A program made the translations under genes and the position numbers. From NCBI RefSeq assembly GCF_009792315.1, contig NZ_CP045542.1, positions 744,001 to 808,000 of the forward strand: a DNA stretch of 64,000 bases, written 5' to 3'. Shown here one piece after another: positions 1 through 8,884 of this stretch (the stretch's first letter is position 1; the number at the start of each line of letters is the position of its first letter). The notes below the pieces were generated by a model that made no database searches, was not told where the DNA came from, and worked only from the letters and a program-made list of their open reading frames with translations. This DNA is from Mycoplasma sp. NEAQ87857. GTDB lineage: Bacteria > Bacillota_I > Bacilli_A > Mycoplasmatales > Metamycoplasmataceae.

Positions 1-258
1 TTAGCAAAATTAATTAACGCATTAAAAGAAGATGATTTATTAATCATTACTTCAGATCATGGTAATGATCCATTATATCCAGGATTTAACCATACTAGAG
101 AATTTCTTCCAGCTACTATTTATTCAAAATCATTCAAATCACCTAAAGTATTAGAAAACTTTAATGGACTTGGAACATTAGGAAACATTGTTGCAAGAAA
201 CTTTGGTGCTGATATTGTTGTTGAAACTGGTGATGATGTTTTTGACAAATTAGTTTAG
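1..258 (+). CDS. deoB: Phosphopentomutase, C-terminal part (starts before the window)
   Basis: The last 85 codons of a gene that begins upstream. The motif TSDHGNDP followed by HTRE matches the metal-binding end of phosphopentomutase in the alkaline-phosphatase superfamily, which interconverts ribose 1-phosphate and ribose 5-phosphate in nucleoside salvage. The frame is open from base 1 to TAG at 256-258. A hairpin terminator follows 7 bp later. Phosphoglycerate mutase GpmI is the main alternative, but the HTRE pattern favours DeoB. Confidence 0.85.
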   Translation, partial: LAKLINALKEDDLLIITSDHGNDPLYPGFNHTREFLPATIYSKSFKSPKVLENFNGLGTLGNIVARNFGADIVVETGDDVFDKLV

Positions 259-265
259 ATAATTT

Positions 266-295
266 AAATAGACACAAACTTGTGTCTATTTTTCT
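266..295 (+). terminator. Rho-independent terminator after deoB
   Basis: An 11-bp perfect stem (266-276 with 281-291, sense AAATAGACACA) with a 4-base loop is followed by a T-rich run. It separates deoB from the rbfA promoter. Confidence 0.85.
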
Positions 296-319
296 TTAAT
301 CTAGTTTTATTTTTGCTTT

Positions 320-328
320 TGGTATAAT
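320..328 (+). promoter_or_regulatory. Extended -10 promoter of rbfA
   Basis: TGG-TATAAT is an extended -10 box with TATAAT at 323-328. Only 6 bases separate it from the ATG at 335. Transcription should start at or within a base or two of the start codon, giving a leaderless mRNA. Confidence 0.75.
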
Positions 329-334
329 AATTTT

Positions 335-667
335 ATGAATCACATCAATCTACAAAGAAAAGAAGCACAAATTCATCAATTAGTTGCAGATATTGTTACT
401 AATGATTTAACTAATGTTAATGTTATTGATCCAGTAGTTATGGATGTTAAACTTAGTGCCGATTTATCTTACTTAAAAGTTTATGTTAATCTTTATGGAA
501 ATACAACTAAAGGTCTTCAAGCATTAAATAATGCAAGTGGTTATGTAAGAAAAGTTTTATCTAAAAGTTTAAATTGAAGAAAAGTTCCACAAATTACTTT
601 TTATTTAGATGAAGTTAGTGCAAATGGTTTAAAAATTGATCAAATTCTTAAACAAATTAAAGACTAA
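335..667 (+). CDS. rbfA: Ribosome-binding factor A
   Basis: A 110-residue protein, close to the usual RbfA length, with one in-frame TGA read as Trp at 575-577. The N-terminal RKEAQIHQLVADIV, the middle VKLSADLSYLKVYVNLYG and the C-terminal VPQITFYLDE fit the KH-like fold of RbfA, which assists 30S maturation and cold adaptation by acting on the 5' helix of 16S rRNA. There is no Shine-Dalgarno sequence before the ATG, and a -10 box lies 6 bases upstream, so the message is probably leaderless. It is a single-gene unit closed by a terminator. Confidence 0.88.
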
Positions 668-713
668 AAACTAATAAATCATTCATTTATATTGATGATT
701 TATTAGTTTTTTA
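667..713 (+). terminator. Rho-independent terminator after rbfA
   Basis: A 16-bp stem (667-682 with 695-710) with a 12-base loop runs into T-rich sequence. It starts on the stop codon of rbfA. Confidence 0.8.
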
Positions 714-874
714 TTTTCTTAAAGAGTTGAATAAGACTTAAATTTGAATAATAAATATGGCTTAATTCTTTCTCTTATAGTATTTATTAAAATATGATAT
801 CATTTACAAAGTAAATAAAATTAATATTAATTTTCAAAATACATACCTAATATGGATGTTTTATAAGGGGACAA
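668..874 (+). promoter_or_regulatory. Intergenic leader of the large surface protein gene
   Basis: This 207-bp AT-rich stretch holds the rbfA terminator, a possible -10 box TATGAT at 793-798 without a convincing -35, and a strong Shine-Dalgarno sequence (AAGGGGAC, about 866-873) just before the ATG at 875. I see no other gene here. Confidence 0.45.
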
Positions 875-3800
875 ATGTCAAAAAGTAAATTATTTTTACT
901 TGGTATTGCAGGAGGGTTAATCGGAGCAGCATTAGTTGCTACCCCTGTTTTAATCACCAACTCAATTCAAACCAAGAATCAAAATCAATTAAATCAAGCT
1001 AAAAACGAATTAAATTCTAAAATCGTTGAAGCTGATGCATTATACAATGCAAATAAAGAAAATCCAGACTTAGTTGATGCTCTAGCAGTTTTAGAAGCAG
1101 CTAAAAGACAAGGGAATATTGTTTTAGGAAATATTTATCCATCAATTTCAAGTGTTAAACAAGCTACTGCTAACATTAGTGCAGCAATGAAACTTTTAAA
1201 TGATAGACTTAACAAATTGCAAGCAATTTTTGAACAAATTAAACTTTTACAAGATAAGATTAAAAACTTACAAGCAACAGTGGATGGTTTAGGTTCATCA
1301 GCTTTAGAATCAGGATACAAAAAAGAACTTCAAGATGCTATTGCTAAAGCTCAAGCTTTTGAAAACGAAAGAGAAGATGTAAATAATGTTAAGAATGCTA
1401 TTAATGAATTAGAAACTGATGTTGCTGCTGCAACTTCTAACTTCGAGAAAGCTAAAGCTTCATTTGATCTTCTTCAAGCTAAAATCACTGAAGCAGAAGC
1501 TGAAGAAGCTAAAATTGCAGATGATGCATACTTAGCAAGTGTTAAACAAGATTTAGCTAATGCTATTGCTACAGCAAAAACCGCTTTAAATGAATCTACA
1601 ACTAAAGATCAATTAGATCAAGCTTTAGCATCATTAACTAGAGCATTAACTACAGCTAAAAATGACTTATCAAGCTTAAGTGCAGCTCATGATGCATTAA
1701 TGGTTAAAATTAATGAAGCTAAAGAAGTAAAAGTTGCTCCAGAACAAACATTCTTAAATGCAGTTGCTAAAGTATTAGCTGATGCTATTGCTAAAGCTGA
1801 ACCAGTATTAGCAGTTTCAAATGTTGATCAAATTACTGCTGCTACAACAGAATTAAATGATGTATTAGTTAAAGCAAAACAAGATATCTTAGATTTAACT
1901 AATGCTCATTCAGCTTTAGAATCAGTATTAACTGAAGCTAATGAATTTAAACAAGCTAACCAAGCTATTGTTAGAAACGCTGAAGCTGTTGCATTAATTA
2001 CAGATGAATTATTAAAGAATGCTACTACAGCATTAACCGCAACTGAAGTTGCTCCAATGAGCGAAGCTAAAGCAGCTTTAGAAGCTGCTTTAACTGAAGC
2101 TAAATCTAAAGCTGCTGAAGTTGCTTCAACATTTAATCAAGCTAAAGATCAATATACTCAAGCTTTAACCGAAGCTAAAACTTTAGCTGAAAATCCTAAA
2201 TACGTTGCTCAAAAGAATGATTTAGATACAGTTATTACTGCAGCAGAATCTGCTATTGCTGCTGTTGAAGAAAATAATCAAACTGCAGCATTATATACAG
2301 AACAAACATCTAAATTAGATGATGCTATTACAAAAGCTCATTCAGATAATGCTCTTTCAACATATAATGCTGTATTAGCAAAAGCTAAAGCATTAATCGA
2401 TTCTTCAGCTACTCCTGCTACATATACTGAAGCAGCTAACACTGAAGCATATACTACAGTTAAATCTGCTGTAGATGCTGCAGAACAAGCAGTAACAGCT
2501 GCTAGTGATCCAAAAACTCAAACATATTTAGATCAAACAACAAACTTAGAAAAAGCTATTGCTAAAGCTGCATATCTTGATGCTAAAGCTAAAACTACAG
2601 CTTTATCAAATACTGATACTACTCCTAAAAGTCAAAAACAAGTATTAACTCAAGGATTAACTGATGCAGCTACAGAAGCTGAAAAAGATACAACAGAAGC
2701 ATTTGATAATGCTAAAGCTATTTTAGATTTAGCTAATGCAAAAGGATTATACGTAGCTGCTTTAGATAAAGCTAAAGTTGAAAAATTCAACACATTATTA
2801 GCTAACCTTAAAAATGATACAGATGCTACATTAGCTTCAGAATATACCCCTGCTTTAGAAGCTATTGAAGCTAAAGTTGCTGCACCTCAAGAAAATAAAG
2901 CTGCAGAAATTGCGTTATATGAAGCTCAAACTACAGAATTAAATAACTTAATTTCTTCATATGAAGGAAAAGCAAAAGTTCAAGCCACAAAACTTTATGA
3001 TGAAGCATTAGCTCAGACAAAAGCCGTTGGAACTAAATATGATGCTCAACCTGAAGTTAAAGCAACATTTGAACAAGAAGTTCAAGCTGCTACATTTGCA
3101 ACAGAAGATGCTAAAACAGCTGCTACAGCATACGAAATTTATAACAATGCTCAAGCTTTACTTGCAGCATTAGTAAAAGCTAACTTAGAATTAGCTAAAG
3201 CAAATTACAATGCTCAAGTACAAAAAGTTAATACAGCTATTGCAGATAATGGTACATTAGTTTCAGTTAAACCTGAATTAGAAGCTGCTTTAACAGCTGC
3301 AAATGAAAAAGTTGCTGCAAATACTATTGAAGCATATGAAGCTGCTAAAGCTGATTTAGAATTAGCTTATGCTAAAGCTGAATACAATGCAGAATTATTA
3401 GTAGCAAAAGCTGCTGATAGAACTCAAGTTTATACAGCAACCGCTCAATTAGAAACATTTAATACTTCATTAGAAGCTATTGAAGCAAAAGTTACTGATC
3501 AAACAACAGCTACTCAATTCGGTGAATACAAAACTGAAGTTACTACGTTAGTATCAACTACAGATCAACGTGCAAAAACAGCTGCTAAAGATATATTTGA
3601 TCAAACAAAAAATAGTTCAAATGAATCTATGAAACCATTTGAAGCAACAAATAAAGCTATATTTGACGCTTATACAACTGCTGTAAAAGCTTTAACTGAT
3701 CCTACAGACGGAACAGAATTAGAACAAGCTAAAAAATACTTAGAATATAACGATACTCTTCTAAATACACTTGCTTCAAGTATGTACAAAATTAACCTTG

Positions 3801-4606
3801 ACGTTGCTGAAAAATTATTAGCTACTTTAGGTGATGACGCTGCTGCTAATGGTGAAGTAGAAGCATACAATGCTAAATCTACATTAGAAGCTGCTATTAC
3901 AGCTGCTAAAGCTTTAGTTGCTGATAATACAACTACACACTTTACTACAGCAAATCAAAACTTAAAACAAGCTGTAGAAGCTGCTAAATTAGCTAAAGCA
4001 AAACACGAATACCAAATGGTATTAGCATTTGCTAATGGTGAATCAAAAATATTATATGCTAGATACGATACCCAAGCAAATAACCAAACATACACCACAG
4101 CTATTGCTAATGCTCAAGCAACATTAACTGAACCTACAGTTAATAAATACAACGCTGCTGCTAAAGCTATTTTAGACGCTCAAAAAACAATTAATGAAAC
4201 AACATTATCTGCTATTGATACAGCAAAAAATAATCAACAACAAATTATTGAAAATATTGAAAAATCAATTGCTGATATTAAATCTTCATTAGAAAAAACA
4301 GAATCAGAAGACAATAAAAAAGCTCTTGTAAAACAAGAAAGTTCATTAATTGATGCTCAAGCACAATTAAAAGTTTATGAAACAGATCGTGCAAAATTAG
4401 AAGCATCAAAAACAACAATTGAACAAAATTTAACTAAATATACTCCTGCTCCAGCTACACAACCTAGTGGATCAGCAGGTGATTCAGCATCAAGTGGTCC
4501 TTCAGTACCTCAACCTGGAGAAGCAGGAGCTGCTTCAGGAGATCAAGGAGTTCCAGCCGCTCCAGCTAATGGACAACCTGCAGCTGCTACTGCCCCAGCT
4601 GAATAA
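875..4606 (+). CDS. Large Ala-rich anchored surface protein (helical repeats)
   Basis: A 1243-residue protein, function not assigned. An N-terminal hydrophobic segment (about residues 5-30) without a lipobox Cys suggests an uncleaved membrane anchor. Residues about 35-1190 are Ala/Glu/Lys/Thr/Leu-rich helical repeats of roughly 60-90 residues, with the pattern YxxAxxxAxxL then ALxxAIxxAK. This resembles FIVAR/GA-type bundles of Gram-positive and mycoplasma adhesins. The last ~50 residues are a Pro/Ala/Gly/Ser-rich tail with no LPXTG sorting signal. There is not a single Trp codon, unlike neighbouring genes, and the Ala (GCT/GCA) bias raises local GC. It is monocistronic, with a strong Shine-Dalgarno sequence and a hairpin after it. 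Adhesion or host binding is inference. Confidence 0.75.
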   Translation: MSKSKLFLLGIAGGLIGAALVATPVLITNSIQTKNQNQLNQAKNELNSKIVEADALYNANKENPDLVDALAVLEAAKRQGNIVLGNIYPSISSVKQATANISAAMKLLNDRLNKLQAIFEQIKLLQDKIKNLQATVDGLGSSALESGYKKELQDAIAKAQAFENEREDVNNVKNAINELETDVAAATSNFEKAKASFDLLQAKITEAEAEEAKIADDAYLASVKQDLANAIATAKTALNESTTKDQLDQALASLTRALTTAKNDLSSLSAAHDALMVKINEAKEVKVAPEQTFLNAVAKVLADAIAKAEPVLAVSNVDQITAATTELNDVLVKAKQDILDLTNAHSALESVLTEANEFKQANQAIVRNAEAVALITDELLKNATTALTATEVAPMSEAKAALEAALTEAKSKAAEVASTFNQAKDQYTQALTEAKTLAENPKYVAQKNDLDTVITAAESAIAAVEENNQTAALYTEQTSKLDDAITKAHSDNALSTYNAVLAKAKALIDSSATPATYTEAANTEAYTTVKSAVDAAEQAVTAASDPKTQTYLDQTTNLEKAIAKAAYLDAKAKTTALSNTDTTPKSQKQVLTQGLTDAATEAEKDTTEAFDNAKAILDLANAKGLYVAALDKAKVEKFNTLLANLKNDTDATLASEYTPALEAIEAKVAAPQENKAAEIALYEAQTTELNNLISSYEGKAKVQATKLYDEALAQTKAVGTKYDAQPEVKATFEQEVQAATFATEDAKTAATAYEIYNNAQALLAALVKANLELAKANYNAQVQKVNTAIADNGTLVSVKPELEAALTAANEKVAANTIEAYEAAKADLELAYAKAEYNAELLVAKAADRTQVYTATAQLETFNTSLEAIEAKVTDQTTATQFGEYKTEVTTLVSTTDQRAKTAAKDIFDQTKNSSNESMKPFEATNKAIFDAYTTAVKALTDPTDGTELEQAKKYLEYNDTLLNTLASSMYKINLDVAEKLLATLGDDAAANGEVEAYNAKSTLEAAITAAKALVADNTTTHFTTANQNLKQAVEAAKLAKAKHEYQMVLAFANGESKILYARYDTQANNQTYTTAIANAQATLTEPTVNKYNAAAKAILDAQKTINETTLSAIDTAKNNQQQIIENIEKSIADIKSSLEKTESEDNKKALVKQESSLIDAQAQLKVYETDRAKLEASKTTIEQNLTKYTPAPATQPSGSAGDSASSGPSVPQPGEAGAASGDQGVPAAPANGQPAAATAPAE

Positions 4607-4649
4607 TAAATATTTAAATAAATAATAAGATACCCAATTAACACCCTTT

Positions 4650-4675
4650 AAAACCTTCTTTCTAAAGAAGGTTTT
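4650..4675 (+). terminator. Hairpin terminator after the large surface protein gene
   Basis: Perfect 12-bp stem AAAACCTTCTTT (4650-4661) with 4664-4675 and a 2-base loop. The U-tract after it is weak (AATATAATT), so some read-through is possible. Confidence 0.65.
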
Positions 4676-4715
4676 AATATAATTAAAATTTTTTAATAAA
4701 TATAAAACATTTTAC

Positions 4716-4727
4716 GGAAGCGTTTCC
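4716..4727 (+). promoter_or_regulatory. CRE/LacI-family operator-like near-palindrome
   Basis: GGAAGCGTTTCC (reverse complement GGAAACGCTTCC) has the GGAA-centre-TTCC symmetry and central CG of LacI/GalR-family operators, including catabolite-responsive elements. It is GC-rich against an AT-rich background and lies about 72 bp before the -10 box of the PTS gene. Regulatory role is inference. Confidence 0.45.
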
Positions 4728-4736
4728 ACAATATAC

Positions 4737-4773
4737 AAAATAACAAAGAGAAATTATCTTTGTTATTTTTTTT
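4737..4773 (+). terminator. Second hairpin terminator upstream of the PTS promoter
   Basis: A 13-bp stem (4737-4749 with 4757-4769), 7-base loop and an 8-T run. It lies between the operator-like site and the -10 box, so it either insulates the PTS gene or ends a short transcript. Confidence 0.75.
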
Positions 4774-4896
4774 ATTTTAGAATGTTAAAAAATTACATTA
4801 TAATAATGAAGCATATTAATACATATACTACATTTTTGTTTAATTTGTTTCTACAATTATTTAATATGCATTATGAATAAATATGAAAGGAAACAT

Positions 4897-7686
4897 ATGA
4901 ATTCTTTATTTAAAGGAAAACTTTCTTCAAAGAAAGAAAAAAAATCCTTAAATAATAGTGGTTCAGGAAAATTTAGAAAAATTCTTTCTAAAATTTCTGG
5001 AGCTTTCATGCTACCTATTTCAGTTATGGCGATTGCTGGACTTCTTTTAGGAGTTGGATCAGCTATCGGAGGAGCTGGAAACGAAGCTTTAAAAACATTT
5101 GGTCTTTTTATTAAAGTTTTAGGAGACCCTGTTTTTGCTGCACTACCATTATTATTTGCTGCTGCATTTGTTATTGCTTTTACAGATGAAGCAGGAGTTG
5201 GGGTTTTTGCCACAATTATTGGATTTATAGTGTTTTTAATGGTTCAAAGTGTTTTCATTAAAGAAGTCACAGGACCTATTAAAAATTTAACTACACCAAC
5301 TCCAAATATAATTACAACAGTTGAATTTGCAACAGCTAAAAACGCTAACGACGTTCAAGCTATAGTTGGTTTAAAATCAGGTGAAGTAGTTGATTATTAT
5401 AAATTACAACCTGGTATTCTTGTAACATTAACATCAAATACCGAAGGAAACGTAGTATTTACACGTAATTTAGATTTAACACCATTAAAATTCGAAAACA
5501 ATGAGTTTAGTGTAATTCCAGGTGCAACCAATTTATCATATACTGAATTCACTCCTTTAAGTGGTGAAAGAGCAATGATTAATGAAAAACCATACACTTT
5601 TGCATCATTACAATATGTTGATAAAAATGGTTTACTTAACAAAATTATTGGTTATACTATGAAAAGTGGTGAAAACACCATTTTCAACGGTGAATTATTA
5701 CAATTCAAACCTAAAGGTGTTTCAATTTTATTTGACGGTGCTGGACGTGATCCATTTAAACTAGTTAAATTAGTTGGAGATAGTTTAGGGGTTAAATCAC
5801 TTCAAACATCAGTATTTGGTGGTATTGCTGTTGGTTTAGTAATTCAATACTTATACAACAGATTCCACACAATTCAATTACCACAAGTTATTTCATTCTT
5901 TGGTGGTAAAAGATTCGTTGCTATTGTAACAATTCCTGCAATGGCATTATTAGCATTTGCTTTCTTAATCGTTTGACCATGAATTGGTATTGGATTAAAC
6001 GCATTTGGTACAGCAATTGGAAGTGTTCCTGGTGGAGCAGAATCATTAATCTTTGGATATGTAGAGAGAGCTCTTATTCCATTTGGATTACACCATGTGT
6101 TCTACGCACCATTATGATACTCATCAGCAGGAGGAGATTTAAATACTCAACTTGCAGAATTCTTAAGAGATCACCCTGGTATTACTCAAGGTGCAGACTT
6201 AAAAAACTTAATTAATATAGTTGCTGAACACCCAGATAAATATCAAGGGGATTCAACAACTGCTTTATCATTATTAAGTTTCCAACACGATACATTATCA
6301 TATACTTCAAAAGATGGTAAAACAGTTACTTTACCATTATTTGAATTCTTAGCAAAAGAATTAAAATTCAAAATTGGACGTTTTGCTGATGGTAAATTCT
6401 CAATTATGATGTTTGGATTACCAGCAGCTGCTGCAGCTATGGTTTTAGCTGCTCCAAAAGAAAATAGAAAAGTAGCTTTAGGTACTGTTGTTCCTGCTGC
6501 ATTCACCTCATTTATTACAGGGGTTACAGAACCTATTGAATTTACATTCTTATTCTTATCACCATTCTTATTCTGAGGATTCCACTCAATTATGGCAGCA
6601 TTCTCATTCATGTTTGCTAACTTAGCTGGAGTTCACGTTCCTATGGCCTTTTCAGGAGGGGTATTAGACTTAGTTTCATACGGAATTATCCCATTTGCAA
6701 AAGGTACAAACTTCTACTGAGTATTAGTAGTTGGATTAGCTTACGCTCCAATTTACTTAGCAGTATTCTACTTCTACATTAAATGAAAAGATCTCGCTAC
6801 TCCAGGTAGAGGAGGAAACACCAAGTTATTCACAAAAGCTGATTACCTTGCAAGTAAAAACGAAACAGCTACTGCAAGTGCAGGAGTTGATCCTAAAGCA
6901 TTAGCTATTGTTATGGCTTACGGTGGATTAGACAACATTACAGCATTTAACAACTGTGCTTCAAGACTTAGATATGATGTTAAAGATGCATCATTAGTAA
7001 GCGAAGAAAAATTAAAAGCTGCAGGAGCATTTGGAGTAAAAGTTGAAGGAAACAATCACGTTCAAGCAATTTTTGGTCCAGCTGCAGAACAATTAAATGC
7101 AAAAATTAAATCTCAAAGAGAAGCAATTGCTAAATACTTAGCTTCAGAACAAAAAACTGAAGAACTTGAAGTTAAAGCAGAAGTAGCTATGATGGAAGAT
7201 GAAAAATCACCATTATTAGAACCTGTTAAAGTTCAAACAGTTGCTAGAGGAGAATTAATTAAACTTGAAGATGTTAAAGATGAAGTATTTTCATCTAAAG
7301 CATTAGGTGAAGGATTTGCTGTTAAATTTGACGCTAGCGAAACTGGTAATGTATATTCACCAGTTGATGGTAGAGTTACAATGGTATTCCCTTCAAAACA
7401 CGCAGTTGGTATTGAAACAGCTGAAGGTGTTCAAATCTTATTACACATTGGAATTAACACTGTTGAATTAAATGGTGAAGGATTTGATATGTTAGTTGAA
7501 GTTGACCAAATGGTTAAAGCTGGTGACTTAGTTGCTAAAGTTGATTTAAAAGTATTAGAAGCTAAAGGATTAGTTTCTGATGTTATTTGCATCGTACTTA
7601 GAGAAGGTGCTTATAAAGACTTTACAATTACTTCAAACAAAACAAATATCGATTCTACAACTGAATTAATCGGTGAAGTAAAATAA
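4897..7686 (+). CDS. ptsG: PTS sugar permease, fused EIIC-EIIB-EIIA (glucose type)
   Basis: A 929-residue one-chain PTS permease that imports and phosphorylates a sugar, probably glucose. The EIIC membrane domain starts with KISGAFMLPISVMAIAGLLL. It carries a hydrophilic insert at about residues 129-290, long for the family generally but seen, as I recall, in mycoplasma PtsG proteins. EIIB follows, with phospho-Cys687 in FNNCASRLR. EIIA is C-terminal with H835 and H850 (HIGINTVELNGEGF); their spacing of 15 equals H75/H90 of E. coli EIIA-Glc, and H850 is the expected phosphosite. I chose the ATG at 4897 because GAAAGGA lies 6 bases upstream; an in-frame ATG at 4873 has no such site. N-acetylglucosamine is an alternative substrate. 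Confidence 0.9.
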
Positions 7687-7708
7687 TTTCAATCACTATA
7701 ATATAAAC

Positions 7709-7735
7709 AAATCAAGTCTTACGACTTGATTTTTC
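7709..7735 (+). terminator. Rho-independent terminator after ptsG
   Basis: 10-bp stem AAATCAAGTC (7709-7718) with GACTTGATTT (7723-7732), loop TTAC, then T-rich sequence. Confidence 0.85.
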
Positions 7736-7825
7736 TTTTGTGTTTTTAACATAATAAATTAAACTTTAAAACAAAAGATATAGTTAAATAATAATCAAAA
7801 TAACATTAGGGATTTTTAACTTTTT

Positions 7826-7844
7826 TGGTAGAATAATAAAGCAT
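7826..7844 (+). promoter_or_regulatory. Promoter of rpsD-rpmE
   Basis: Extended -10 TGG-TAGAAT (TAGAAT 7829-7834), then 4 bases, then AAGCAT (7839-7844), the same start-site arrangement as other translation-gene promoters in this window. The transcript would begin about 147 bases before rpsD. Confidence 0.65.
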
Positions 7845-7987
7845 AAAACAGCAGTTTATTATGATTTACCCTAAATTTATCTTGTTGTTAACAATTTGTA
7901 AGTAGATTTGCTGCTAAATCGAAAGCATTAAGATAAACTTAATAAATTAGAAATAAACCCTCTAGTTATGCAGAAAGAGGAAATTAA
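7841..7987 (+). promoter_or_regulatory. Structured 5' leader of rpsD (putative S4 autoregulatory site)
   Basis: The long untranslated leader can form several helices, among them AGCAG (about 7850) with CTGCT (about 7911). CCTCT (7959-7963) can pair with AGAGG (7976-7980), which is the rpsD Shine-Dalgarno core. S4 represses its own synthesis through leader RNA in other bacteria; a similar role here is inference. Confidence 0.5.
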
Positions 7988-8587
7988 ATGTCAAGATATA
8001 CAGGACCTGTCTTTAAAAGATCACGTCGTTTAGGATTTTCAATTCTTGAAACAGGAAAAGAATTTTCAAAAGGTAAAAAAAGAACATACGCTCCAGGACA
8101 ACACGGAAACAAAAGAGTTAAGTTATCAGATTACGGATTACACTTATACGAAAAACAAAAAGTTAAATATATGTTTGGTGTAAATGAAAAACAATTACGT
8201 AAAACATTCGAAAAAGCTGTTAAAGCTAAAGGTGTTACTGGTACAAACTTATTACAACTTTTAGAATCACGTTTAGATAACGTTGTTTATAGAGCTGGAT
8301 TTGCTTCAACAAGAAGACAAGCACGTCAATTAGTAAATCACGGACACTTCACTTTAAATGGTAAAAAAGCTAACATCCCTTCAATGACAGTTAGTGTTAA
8401 TGATGTAGTTGAATTAAAAGAAAAATCAAGAAACAATACTCAAATTACAGAAGCTCTTGCAGCTAAATCAGCAAGTGCTTGAATGACAAGAAAAGATTTC
8501 AAAGTAACTTTTGATAGGTTACCAGAAAGAAATGAAATGCATTCAGAAATTAAAGATGCATTAGTAGTTGAGTACTACTCAAAATAA
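7988..8587 (+). CDS. rpsD: 30S ribosomal protein S4
   Basis: A 199-residue S4 with the family start [18 protein letters not shown] and the S4 RNA-binding domain [30 protein letters not shown] in its middle. TGA at 8480-8482 is Trp; the true C-terminus is VVEYYSK at 8585-8587. S4 nucleates 30S assembly on the 16S 5' domain. Its Shine-Dalgarno sequence AGAGGAAA can be masked by leader pairing. rpmE follows 21 bp later, so the two are probably cotranscribed. Confidence 0.97.
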
Positions 8588-8608
8588 TAGGTAAAAGGAG
8601 TATTATAA

Positions 8609-8827
8609 ATGAAAAAAAATACACACCCAGAATACTTTGAAGTTCAAGTTTCATGTTCAACATGTCAAAAACCATTTACATTTAAATCAGTAAAAAAACA
8701 ATTTAGTGTCGATGTATGTTCAGGATGTCATCCAGTATACACAGGAAATCGTTCTCAAGCTAAAGCTACCGGAAGAATTGACAAATTCAATAAACGTCTT
8801 GAAAAAATGTCTCAAAAAAATAAATAA
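8609..8827 (+). CDS. rpmE: 50S ribosomal protein L31 (zinc-binding form)
   Basis: A 72-residue L31. Two CXXC pairs, SCSTC and DVCSGC, identify the zinc-containing L31 type, and HPVYTG is the family hallmark after the second pair. It bridges subunits near the 5S rRNA region. The Shine-Dalgarno sequence AAAAGGAG lies 9 bases before ATG. It is the second gene of the rpsD unit and is closed by a hairpin. Confidence 0.95.
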   Translation: MKKNTHPEYFEVQVSCSTCQKPFTFKSVKKQFSVDVCSGCHPVYTGNRSQAKATGRIDKFNKRLEKMSQKNK

Positions 8828-8837
8828 TAATATTATA

Positions 8838-8868
8838 AAATTGAATGTAAGACATTCAATTTTTTTAA
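8838..8868 (+). terminator. Rho-independent terminator after rpmE
   Basis: 11-bp stem AAATTGAATGT (8838-8848) with 8852-8862 and a T-run. The next Shine-Dalgarno sequence starts only about 12 bases later, leaving little room for a new promoter. Confidence 0.85.
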
Positions 8869-8884
8869 TATAAAGGAGTATAAA

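Larger units (their letters stand above)
4607..4896 (+). promoter_or_regulatory. Regulatory region upstream of the PTS gene
   Basis: In order: the terminator of the surface protein gene (4650-4675), a near-palindrome GGAAGCGTTTCC (4716-4727), a second hairpin with a T-run (4737-4773), and a -10 box TATAAT at 4799-4804 followed by AAGCAT at 4809-4814. The leader then runs about 85 bases to a Shine-Dalgarno sequence GAAAGGA (about 4884-4890). No gene is seen. Confidence 0.6.

Noticed and set aside
4857-5213. 118-codon antisense frame over ptsG
   Set aside because: Shadow of the ptsG coding strand, low-complexity composition, no ribosome-binding site.
5973-6611. Apparent break of ptsG into several genes
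   Set aside because: The breaks are TGA codons at conserved Trp positions. Under code 4 the frame is continuous from 4897 to 7686.
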